A stretch of DNA of 64,000 nt from DATAUD01 sp035511075. GTDB lineage: Bacteria > Verrucomicrobiota > Verrucomicrobiia > Limisphaerales > Palsa-1400. Location of the stretch: assembly GCA_035511075.1 (NCBI GenBank), contig DATKFW010000002.1, positions 74,369 to 138,368 on the forward strand. Reading direction: 5' to 3'. This document shows positions 37,153-43,908 of the stretch, in pieces; positions within the stretch are counted from its first letter, which is position 1, and each line of letters opens with the position of its first letter. The notes under the pieces are model-generated. The model was not told the DNA's origin. It ran no database searches and saw nothing but the letters and a program-made list of their open reading frames with translations. Both the position numbers and the translations under genes were made by a program.

Positions 37153-37970
37153 CGGCAGACCCTCGAAGCGTCCTCGCCCACGCCGGGCCGGACAATATTT
37201 GCCGGAAAAAGCTCCAAGTAAGTGGCAACGTGATGGTCCGCCAGCAACGCCACCTTGCCGTGCCGAAGTTCCCGCACGGCATTCACCGCGTCAAAAGGCA
37301 ATTTGAACCCCAACGACGGATCCACTCTGAATTCCAGCCTCCCGCTTCCGGCACCGGACACAAACACCTCATGCCCGGCATGACGGTAACACCCCAATAG
37401 CCATGGAACACGCGGAACAATGTCATCCGCATGGACCACGCGAAACGTGCTCCCAAAAAGTTCCGGGCAGGAATTGTAAATCAACCGGAAGGCGGAATTC
37501 CCGACGCGCGGCTGGCCAAACGTGTAGATGCCGGCAAAAGGCAATTCGTGATGCGCGTTGAAATACCTCCAGCCGTAAAGCATCGCCAGCGCCCCGCCCA
37601 GACTGTGCCCGGCCAGCCAAACCCGCCGCCCCTCCCAGCGCGCCGCCATAATTTCCCCGCCAAGCCGCCCCTGCACAGAATCCAACGCCCGGGCAAATCC
37701 GCGATGGATACGGCACCCATCCTCCATATCCCATGCGCAGTCGAGGTCAGTGAGCCAGTTGCGCGCGTCCGTAGTGCCGCGAAACGCGATCACCAAATCC
37801 GATTCCGTGCGCGTAATCCGGACGCAAGTGTCCGTCGAACGCGCCGACACCACCGCGTCTTCGGGGCGCCCCCCGGGGCTTTCCAGGCACTCCGAATAAG
37901 CCGCCGCGCTCGCCTCGCAGAGCCTGGCCGCATTCTCCGCGTCAAAGTTGTTCGGGAGAGAATCCTTCAT
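37149..37970 (-). CDS. Class 3 lipase (alpha/beta hydrolase) in a phage-derived operon
   Basis: 273 residues from the ATG at 37970, which overlaps the stop of the zinc-ribbon gene (ATGA). The Lipase_3 layout is clear: TESDLVIAFRGTTDARNWLTDLD (oxyanion region), RVWLAGHSLGGALAMLYG with nucleophile Ser123, FGQPRVGNSAF, HADDIVPRVPW with Asp183, and DHHVATYLELF with the catalytic His (246 or 247). No signal peptide, so it acts in the cytoplasm unless released with the membrane protein encoded next. A lysis or membrane-damaging effector role is an inference. An upstream extension of the frame (to 38372) is the zinc-ribbon gene read in another frame. Confidence 0.88.
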   Translation of the reverse strand: MKDSLPNNFDAENAARLCEASAAAYSECLESPGGRPEDAVVSARSTDTCVRITRTESDLVIAFRGTTDARNWLTDLDCAWDMEDGCRIHRGFARALDSVQGRLGGEIMAARWEGRRVWLAGHSLGGALAMLYGWRYFNAHHELPFAGIYTFGQPRVGNSAFRLIYNSCPELFGSTFRVVHADDIVPRVPWLLGCYRHAGHEVFVSGAGSGRLEFRVDPSLGFKLPFDAVNAVRELRHGKVALLADHHVATYLELFPANIVRPGVGEDASRVCR

Positions 37971-38299
37971 TTGACAGGCGGGTCCGCCGATTTCGCTAAC
38001 GGCGCGCCCGTGACCGGTTCCACCCTCGGGAGGGGCGAGCGCCGCGAGTCCCTGACTTCCGTTTCCCCATCCGTGGGAAGCAAATGCACCGTCGGGAGGG
38101 GCGAGCGCCGCGAGTCCCTGACTTCCGTTTTCCCATCCGTGGTTAACAAATGCACCCGAATGCACCTGCATTGCCCGCAATAGATCAGCGGTCGCATCGG
38201 CGCCACCGCGCCCGCGCGCTGCGCCGTCCGTTCCGAGCCACACCGGCCGCACTTGTAATTGTCCTGCGACTGCGCCGTTCTTGAGGGGAGATTGCTCAT
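37967..38299 (-). CDS. Zinc-ribbon protein with repeat-derived C-terminus
   Basis: 110 residues. Two CxxC pairs (YKCGRCGSE at 17/20 and YCGQCRC at 41/44) form a small zinc ribbon. Residues ~50-95 are two tandem 22-residue copies of (T/P)TDG(K/E)TEVRDSRRSPLP, which come from two tandem 66-bp copies of a dispersed DNA repeat. Start and stop overlap the neighbouring genes by 4 bases each. Role unknown; a ComF/Com-like or late phage regulatory zinc finger is possible. Confidence 0.6.
   Translation of the reverse strand: MSNLPSRTAQSQDNYKCGRCGSERTAQRAGAVAPMRPLIYCGQCRCIRVHLLTTDGKTEVRDSRRSPLPTVHLLPTDGETEVRDSRRSPLPRVEPVTGAPLAKSADPPVK
38028..38052 (+). repeat. Dispersed GC-rich repeat, copy D (tandem with copy E)
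   Basis: GGGAGGGGCGAGCGCC then GCGAGTCCC, followed by TGACTTCCGTTTCCCCATCC. It lies exactly 66 bp before copy E, in the zinc-ribbon gene. Confidence 0.85.
38094..38118 (+). repeat. Dispersed GC-rich repeat, copy E
   Basis: Second unit of the 66-bp tandem pair. The larger unit includes TGACTTCCGTTTTCCCATCC and a CAAATGCACC junction also found beside copy C (CAAATGCGCC). Confidence 0.85.
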
Positions 38300-38676
38300 T
38301 TGATTGCCGATTTTGCCGCCGCGCCGATGATGTTCCCCGCCGCCGTCCCCGTCGCGCCGATGGCCGGCACAAGGTTGCTGTCCACCAGCGAAGTCAGCGA
38401 CCCCGCCGTGAACAGGGAACCGCCGCCCAGGGCAGTTTGATTGGTGTGGATGGCCGCCATGTTCTGGACGGTCGGATCGGCGAACAGGAAAAATCCCCCG
38501 CCCCCCTCCGTATCGCGCCACTCCTCACGGGCGACCAGCCCATCGTCGCGGCCTTTAAAAAATTCCAACGTGTGGATGGCCGCCGCCTTCCGATGCGGGC
38601 ACGCGCACGAAACAAGGGCCAAAGGCCAAAGGCCAAAGACAAAACTCCTGCGAAATTGGCGAAACAGGCGTTTCAT
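38296..38676 (-). CDS. Small lipoprotein-like protein of the phage operon
   Basis: 126 residues. A basic start and hydrophobic stretch (RSFVFGLWPLALVSCAC) may be a lipoprotein signal with Cys at the end. The rest is a polar segment and a Gly/Ala-rich C-terminus (SLFTAGSLTSLVDSNLVPAIGATGTAAGNIIGAA) of amphipathic character. Overlaps the zinc-ribbon gene by ATGA. No family recognised. Confidence 0.5.
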   Translation of the reverse strand: MKRLFRQFRRSFVFGLWPLALVSCACPHRKAAAIHTLEFFKGRDDGLVAREEWRDTEGGGGFFLFADPTVQNMAAIHTNQTALGGGSLFTAGSLTSLVDSNLVPAIGATGTAAGNIIGAAAKSAIK

Positions 38677-38701
38677 AACTTCAGCCTCCAGCCTTCGCCC
38701 T

Positions 38702-38938
38702 TTAATTCCCCACCGTAATTGAGCCGCTATTGGTCGTCCCCCCCTGGGCGACGGTTCCCCCGACCGATATCGTGTTGCTCGAAACCGTCAGGCTCCCTCC
38801 GATGATCTTGCCCCCCGACAGCACGCTGCCGGAGACATTGACCGAATCGGTCCCGAGCGTCCCCTTGCAACCGGCGCAGAAAAGCCCGGCCGCCAGAAGG
38901 AGAATGATGATGATGAAGTTTGCGGGTGTATTTTTCAT
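38702..38938 (-). CDS. Small lipoprotein with beta-repeat tail
   Basis: 78 residues from the ATG at 38938. A hydrophobic signal (NFIIIILLLAAGLFCAGCKG) ends in a Cys suitable for lipidation, then Gly/Ser/Thr-rich alternating residues (VNVSGSVLSGGKIIGGSLTVSSNTISVGGTVAQGG). A perfect GTCCCGC/GCGGGAC hairpin sits 12 bases upstream of the ATG (38951-38968), and no Shine-Dalgarno is visible. Function unknown. Confidence 0.5.
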   Translation of the reverse strand: MKNTPANFIIIILLLAAGLFCAGCKGTLGTDSVNVSGSVLSGGKIIGGSLTVSSNTISVGGTVAQGGTTNSGSITVGN

Positions 38939-39172
38939 AGTTTTTGTTGTGTCCCGCGCGGGCGGGACCGTTGTCGCGTTCGTACGCATCGCACCGCCAA
39001 TCCAAGCAGGAATGGCTCCGCAACAAAAACCGACCAGGGGAAAAACGAACGATTCCAACAATCTTTTCGACTCAAAAAACCCGACCCAAGCAAATCCCCC
39101 CTGTTTTTGGAGGGGTTTTCCCAAAACCGCCCGGGATATTTTCAAAACACGCTCTTAACGCCGCCAAAAGCC

Positions 39173-39556
39173 CTATTTCCTGTCCCTTGGGCGTTTGGGC
39201 GTCGGAGCGTTGTTCAGCAGACTCTTGATCACCGCATAAACCTTTTCCTGTTCACTGCGCGGCAACTGTCTCAATCGCCGGATCAAATCCCGTTCCTTGA
39301 CGCTCAACCCCGCGGGAACGGCTTTCCCGGCGCCTTCCTTCAACTCGAACGTCCGCGCTCCAAATAGGTCCGGCCGCTCGCGGGCGATGATCAATTTGAG
39401 CAATCGCAACGTCGTTTGCGTCGGCTTGTTGGGATGATCGGGGTTGACCAAATGGTTGATGGCGCTGGCGGTTTTTGCCAGCCTTTTGGCCGTCTCCGTC
39501 TGCGACCATCCCATGATCTCAATCAGCCTTTTAAACTCCGCCTTCAACGGGTCCAT
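39173..39556 (-). CDS. Helix-turn-helix transcriptional regulator (phage repressor-like)
   Basis: 127 residues from the ATG at 39556. The N-terminal HTH (FKRLIEIMGWSQTETAKRLAKTASAINHLVN) matches XRE/Cro-type domains. The C-terminal half (LSVKERDLIRRLRQLPRSEQEKVYAVIKSLLNN) is a helical, probably dimerising segment as in small repressors. Three GTTAT-N3-ATAAC palindromes lie in the divergent promoter region in front of it, so it very likely autoregulates and controls the divergent gene at 39647. Confidence 0.8.
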   Translation of the reverse strand: MDPLKAEFKRLIEIMGWSQTETAKRLAKTASAINHLVNPDHPNKPTQTTLRLLKLIIARERPDLFGARTFELKEGAGKAVPAGLSVKERDLIRRLRQLPRSEQEKVYAVIKSLLNNAPTPKRPRDRK

Positions 39557-39575
39557 ATCATGCCTTTTTGTAATA

Positions 39576-39588
39576 GTTATCGAATAAC
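39576..39588. promoter_or_regulatory. Operator 1 (GTTAT-N3-ATAAC)
   Basis: GTTATCGAATAAC, 20 bases upstream of the regulator ATG. Same palindrome as at 39604 and 39624. Confidence 0.75.
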
Positions 39589-39603
39589 ACACGCACGTTT
39601 GAC

Positions 39604-39616
39604 ATTATCCGATAAC
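39604..39616. promoter_or_regulatory. Operator 2 (ATTAT-N3-ATAAC)
   Basis: ATTATCCGATAAC; one mismatch in the left half-site. Centre 28 bp from operator 1 and 20 bp from operator 3. Confidence 0.7.
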
Positions 39617-39623
39617 ACTGTAT

Positions 39624-39636
39624 GTTATTCAATAAC
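39624..39636. promoter_or_regulatory. Operator 3 (GTTAT-N3-ATAAC)
   Basis: GTTATTCAATAAC, ending 10 bases before the start codon of the divergent gene, where a ribosome site would normally lie. Confidence 0.75.
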
Positions 39637-39646
39637 ACCATGACCC

Positions 39647-40072
39647 ATGAAAACAAAGAAGCAATCCAAAAATTTGGATCCCCCGGCAGGTGGCTCGGAG
39701 GCCTTTGAAGACTTGGTTTTCGCCATTGAGGAATGCCTTGCCAAGCCGTCCTACGATTACCAGCGCATCATCATTTTCCAAACCCGCAGTCCGACCCTCG
39801 GCCCGCAACTGGCCCGGCGTTCCGGCGCCGCCCTGGTCGGACCCGCGCGCCCGCTGGATTCAAATTGCGCCTCGGCCCTCGTCATCGTCGAAAAAGCGGC
39901 CAATTGCAGCCTGGAAATGCTGGAATCGATAGTGGTTTTCGTCAATCGAACCCGTGGAGTGGTGGTGCTGCTGACCACCCCAGCGACTTTCACGAGGTGG
40001 CACGACCGTTGGCGCATCGTGGCCGCCCAAATCCGTCGCCGCACCCACCTCACCATTGATTTCAACCGATGA
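39647..40072 (+). CDS. Unknown protein divergent from the repressor
   Basis: 141 residues, no signal peptide. No domain recognised. It has a Lys-rich start, FEDLVFAIEECLAKPSYDYQRIIIFQTRSPTLGPQLARRSG, then strand-like hydrophobic segments (SALVIVEKAANC; SIVVFVNRTRGVVVLLTTPA), suggesting a small alpha/beta fold. The three operators place it under the phage-type repressor. The ATG at 39647 has no Shine-Dalgarno; the third operator occupies that region (ATG at 39640 is another frame). It overlaps the MFS gene by ATGA if that gene starts at 40069. Confidence 0.55.
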   Translation: MKTKKQSKNLDPPAGGSEAFEDLVFAIEECLAKPSYDYQRIIIFQTRSPTLGPQLARRSGAALVGPARPLDSNCASALVIVEKAANCSLEMLESIVVFVNRTRGVVVLLTTPATFTRWHDRWRIVAAQIRRRTHLTIDFNR

Positions 40073-41370
40073 ATCGGGCATCTTCCCCGGCGACGAAGGA
40101 AAAAAACGAAATGTCGTCTCTGCAGCCCGTTCATCGGGGCATCACATCCCCAATATTGAAGTCCGCCGTGCTCGCGGTCGAAGCCCTCAATTCCCTGGCC
40201 ACAACCTACTTTTTTTACTACCTGTACTTCTTTACGAAGGCGCGGTTTCAATTCGGGGCGCTTCAGAATCTGTGGCTTGCGGCGCTCTTGGGGTTTCTTT
40301 ACGCCTTCGGTTCGTATTGCGGCGGCCGCTACGCCCAAAAATTCGGCTACTTCTCTTCTATCGAGATTGGGATTTCGACGATGCTCGTCGCCTTTTTAAT
40401 GTGCGCATTCGTGGCGCCATGGTGGTTGATTGTGGGTCTGGCGATGATCGGGACGGTCGGTATGTCTTTTACGTGGCCGGCGGTGGAGGCGCTCGTGAGC
40501 GAGGGGGAATTGCCGGCGCGACTGCCGGCAATGGTGGGTCTGTATAACTTTATCTGGTCGATGGCGGGCGCGTTTGCCTATTTTACCGGCGGCGCAATGA
40601 TGGAAAAATGGGGGACGCGAACGATCTTTTTTCTGCCGGCCGGCCTCCTGGCCATTGAGTTGGGCCTTATCGTTTGGGTCGAGATTGCTTCCCGGCGGCA
40701 TTTCGCGCCCAAGCCTGAAGTAGTTTGGCCGATGCTTCATGCAGAGTTGACGGGTTACAAATCGTCTGTTTCTCCCCAAACATTTCTGAACATGGCATGG
40801 GTCGCCAATCCGATGGCCTACCTCGCGATCAATACGGTCGTCGCCACAATTCCGAGCCTTGCGGCGCGCATGAATTTTTCGCGGATGCTGGCGGGTTTCG
40901 TATGCTCGATTTGGCTGTTCACACGCACGGCGACCTTTGTGGCGCTGCGGTTTTGGCCGGGGTGGCATTATCGGTTTTGTTTCCTGGCATCGGCCTATGG
41001 TGCGATGATTCTTTCATTTGCGGGGATTCTTCTGGCTCCAAATCCGTGGATGCTGGTGCCAGCGGAAATCCTTTTTGGGGTGGCGCTGGGATTGATCTAC
41101 TACTCGTCGCTCTTCTATTCCATGGATGTTGGAGACACAAAAGGCGAGCACGGTGGAATTCACGAGGCGGTGATCGGTTTGGGCAACGGCATGGGACCGG
41201 CCATCGCGGCGCTGGCCCTGACGTTTTTCCCCGGCTTTCGAGGCAGCGGAACATGCGCGGTGTGCGCTTTCATGGTGTTGGGATTGGTTGGTATTTCCTG
41301 GATGCGGTTTGGAACCTTTCGGATCAAAGGGGCCAGGGGCACCAATCTTGCGTCGCCGGACCGCCTCTGA
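40069..41370 (+). CDS. Major facilitator superfamily transporter
   Basis: 433 residues with ten to twelve membrane helices, MFS-like. The first half has AVEALNSLATTYFFYYLYFFTKARFQFG and the loop RYAQKFG; the GEHGGIHEAVIGLGNGMGPAIAALAL segment is in the second half. Either the ATG at 40069 (overlapping the upstream stop) or the ATG at 40111 (AAGGA nearby) could be the start; the first 14 residues are polar. Substrate unknown. Confidence 0.85.
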   Translation: MNRASSPATKEKNEMSSLQPVHRGITSPILKSAVLAVEALNSLATTYFFYYLYFFTKARFQFGALQNLWLAALLGFLYAFGSYCGGRYAQKFGYFSSIEIGISTMLVAFLMCAFVAPWWLIVGLAMIGTVGMSFTWPAVEALVSEGELPARLPAMVGLYNFIWSMAGAFAYFTGGAMMEKWGTRTIFFLPAGLLAIELGLIVWVEIASRRHFAPKPEVVWPMLHAELTGYKSSVSPQTFLNMAWVANPMAYLAINTVVATIPSLAARMNFSRMLAGFVCSIWLFTRTATFVALRFWPGWHYRFCFLASAYGAMILSFAGILLAPNPWMLVPAEILFGVALGLIYYSSLFYSMDVGDTKGEHGGIHEAVIGLGNGMGPAIAALALTFFPGFRGSGTCAVCAFMVLGLVGISWMRFGTFRIKGARGTNLASPDRL

Positions 41371-41461
41371 GAAAACAATCCGCTGATGTCGCGCCGCGAA
41401 CGCTGTGAAAGCCGCTTTACTGGCGGGGGAATGTTTGCCAGCTTTCTCACCGGATTCCGAC

Positions 41462-42568
41462 ATGACGATGCCCATCGATTTGACGAAGTTAAGAGTTCTC
41501 CCGCTCTGCCAACGGCAGAGCCAGGCGCGCTTGGACTGTGTATTGGTCGATCCCGAATCGCCGCCACCGCGCTGCTCGCCGGCCAATGTGGCCCTCATTC
41601 GCCAATGCGCCCGACTAATTGCGCAGGCCCGCGCAAAAAAGGCGTCAGTCATGCTAATCTTCGGGGCGCATCTGATTAAAAATGGCGCAGCCGCGATTGT
41701 GCGCCGTTTTCTGGAAAAAAACTGGCTCACCCACCTCGCCACCAACGGCGCCGGGGCCATTCACGATTGGGAGTTTGCCTTCGCCGGCGTGTCCACCGAA
41801 CTCGTCAGGGATAACGTAGCCTCCGGCACCTTCGGCGCGTGGAATGAAACCGGGCGGAACATCCAACTGGCGTTGCTGGCCGGCGCTTTAAATGACGAAG
41901 GGTTTGGGCGTTCCATTGGAAAATTTATCAGGCAGGACGGCGTGAAATTGCCTGCCCAAAAAAACCTCCACAGATCTGTAAAGAACGCCCCGTCCCACCG
42001 GCTGGCCCCGGCGCGGGCCGAATTGCTTCATGCCATGCGCGCGCATCGCCTCGCCGCCGGACGCCACAAGGTCCTTCACCCTTGCAAAGAGAACAGCGTG
42101 TTCGCACAATGTTTTCAACGGGACATCCCCCTGACCGTTCATCCCGGCATCGGCTACGACATCATTTCCAATCATCCGATGTTCAATGGCGCCGCGGTTG
42201 GACGCGCTGCGGACACTGATTTTCGGCTTTTTGGCGGGGGGGTCGAAGGCCTGGATGGCGGCGTGGTTTTATCTGTCGGCTCGGCGATCATGGGGCCGCA
42301 GGTATTCGAGAAGAGCCTTAGTTGTGTCAATAATTTGAGATTGCAGGCCGGCCGTCCCGTGGTGCGCGGACATCATATTTTTGTAGTTGACTTGCAGGAT
42401 GGCGGGCGCTGGGACTGGTCCCGGGGCGAGCCGCCGAAGGACAATCCAGCCTATTACCTGCGCTTTTGCAAGAGCTATTCCCGCATGGGAGGGACGATGC
42501 ATTACGCGCAACTCGACAACGTCGTTTTTCTTCACCATCTGTTGCGGGAACTGCAAAGACGCGGCTAA
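41462..42568 (+). CDS. Deoxyhypusine-synthase-like protein
   Basis: 368 residues. WLTHLATNGAGAIHDWEFAFAGVSTELVRDNVASGTFGAWNETG resembles the NAD-binding region of deoxyhypusine synthase (THIATNGAGSIHDFE). Later segments (HPGIGYDIISNHPMFNGAAVGRAADTDFRLF; VLSVGSAIMGPQVFEKSL; YAQLDNVVFLHHLLREL) fit a Rossmann-type fold used by bacterial DHS-like enzymes, which in some cases act as homospermidine synthases. Bacteria lack eIF5A, so the true reaction is unknown. Start could also be the GTG at 41405. The stop overlaps the convergent ATP-grasp-like gene by four bases. Confidence 0.65.
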   Translation: MTMPIDLTKLRVLPLCQRQSQARLDCVLVDPESPPPRCSPANVALIRQCARLIAQARAKKASVMLIFGAHLIKNGAAAIVRRFLEKNWLTHLATNGAGAIHDWEFAFAGVSTELVRDNVASGTFGAWNETGRNIQLALLAGALNDEGFGRSIGKFIRQDGVKLPAQKNLHRSVKNAPSHRLAPARAELLHAMRAHRLAAGRHKVLHPCKENSVFAQCFQRDIPLTVHPGIGYDIISNHPMFNGAAVGRAADTDFRLFGGGVEGLDGGVVLSVGSAIMGPQVFEKSLSCVNNLRLQAGRPVVRGHHIFVVDLQDGGRWDWSRGEPPKDNPAYYLRFCKSYSRMGGTMHYAQLDNVVFLHHLLRELQRRG

Positions 42569-43902
42569 ACCGAACACGGCGCGAGGATGGCGGTGCTCAT
42601 GCCGTGAATGATTTTCTTGTCGGCGGGACAGATGGTGGCCAGCACGCCCGAAAGATTTGCCCGCGCGGCGTCGCCCCTGCCGACAACGAAATAGTATGGG
42701 CAAAGTCGAACCCGCCCCGGCATAGCGACAGTCTGGTCCTTCTCGAAGTCAAACCATTGCGCCTGGACCAGGTCCGGCTTGTAGTAGCGCTGCAAGACAT
42801 AGGGCGACGTGGGAAAGGAGGCGATGGCGGCATCCACAGCGGCGGCCCAATCGGCAGTGGACAAATCGCTGCCGAGATGCACTCCGCGCGCTCCCCACGC
42901 TTTGTCGGAAAAGCCGGACACTTTCAAGATCAATTCCCGCTCGCGCTGGGAGAGGGCCTTGAGTTGCTGCCAATCGGTCAGGTTTAATTCAGGCAGCGCG
43001 CCCTGCGGCGGCAGTGGTGTGGGATCGACAATCCAGGTGTAGGGCGCCAGCGCCTGCAAACGCTGGAAGAAGCGCTCTCCCAATTCCTGCCGCCAAAAGC
43101 CGCGCAAATGCCGGTTCCACAGCAGGCCAAAGAGCATCTTCTCCTCGAAAATCGGCTTGGGCGGCGCCGTCAGGTGAATTCCTCCCGCCAAGGCCGCGTC
43201 AATAATCTGCTTTGAATTTGGAACGTTTGACAGGTCGAACAGTTCGAAGAACCGATAAACCGCCTCGCCGCTCCTGAAATCGGCGAAGCGCCCGTCGCGC
43301 ACTTGAAATCTTCCTCCGAGTTGGCCCGCCAGCCAGTCCATTTCAGGCCGGTAGGTTTGCGCCTCGTCCGAAATGACGATGTTGACGGCGGGCGCGTCGT
43401 CGAAGATGCCGGCGAAGCCTTGCGTCATGCCGGTAGCGCCGCCAATGACCGGGGCCCCGCCATTTTGCATCGCGGAATAGGTCTGGTTGAGCCACGCCGT
43501 CAAACCGATGCCGCCGGGAACACTGTCCAACTCAGTGATGTGCGGGCCGTTTTCAGTCAAGATGATATCCGGTCGGATGACGCGCGGGAGGTCGTTCTTA
43601 AAAATGGCGTTTCGCTGGGCCTCCAACACTGCGGCCGGCTTGCCTTGGTCGAGCCAGCCGGCGACCCAGGACGGCTGTCTGCCCGCCAGGCTCTGACGAT
43701 AAAGCAGGTTGACGCTACGATTAAACTGCAAGAGCACCCGGCCCAGGTCTTCGAGTTCCGCGGCCAATTCGGGGCTGAGGCGAAACGGGGTGGGAGAAAC
43801 GCGCCAATCATGGCCGCTGAAGAATCCTTCTTTAGGCACCCGGGCGCGGACGAACCGCGCCCGGTCCGCCGGGCTGTCCAACTTGGAGGGTGAAGGATTC
43901 AT
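42565..43902 (-). CDS. ATP-grasp-like enzyme (possibly circularly permuted)
   Basis: 445 residues, cytoplasmic. Segments suggesting ATP-grasp ligases are PDIILTENGPHITELDSVPGGIGLTAWLNQTY, ELILKVSGFSDKAWGARGVHLGSDLS and SPYVLQRYYKP. No glutathionylspermidine-synthase signature is complete, and I cannot name a substrate. Its 3' end overlaps the deoxyhypusine-synthase-like gene in the opposite direction; it is 6 bases from proA on the same strand, so they are probably co-transcribed. Confidence 0.5.
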   Translation of the reverse strand: MNPSPSKLDSPADRARFVRARVPKEGFFSGHDWRVSPTPFRLSPELAAELEDLGRVLLQFNRSVNLLYRQSLAGRQPSWVAGWLDQGKPAAVLEAQRNAIFKNDLPRVIRPDIILTENGPHITELDSVPGGIGLTAWLNQTYSAMQNGGAPVIGGATGMTQGFAGIFDDAPAVNIVISDEAQTYRPEMDWLAGQLGGRFQVRDGRFADFRSGEAVYRFFELFDLSNVPNSKQIIDAALAGGIHLTAPPKPIFEEKMLFGLLWNRHLRGFWRQELGERFFQRLQALAPYTWIVDPTPLPPQGALPELNLTDWQQLKALSQRERELILKVSGFSDKAWGARGVHLGSDLSTADWAAAVDAAIASFPTSPYVLQRYYKPDLVQAQWFDFEKDQTVAMPGRVRLCPYYFVVGRGDAARANLSGVLATICPADKKIIHGMSTAILAPCSV

Positions 43903-43908
43903 GCCGGG

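Noticed and set aside
37971..38372. N-terminal extension of the lipase reading frame
   Set aside because: This part is the zinc-ribbon gene and repeat copies read in another frame; the ATG at 37970 gives a start with a 4-base overlap and a normal lipase N-terminus.
39091..39120. A CCCCT/AGGGG hairpin followed by TTTT between the repressor and the lipoprotein gene
   Set aside because: Only a 5-bp stem, T-run on the strand without a gene; too weak to call a terminator.
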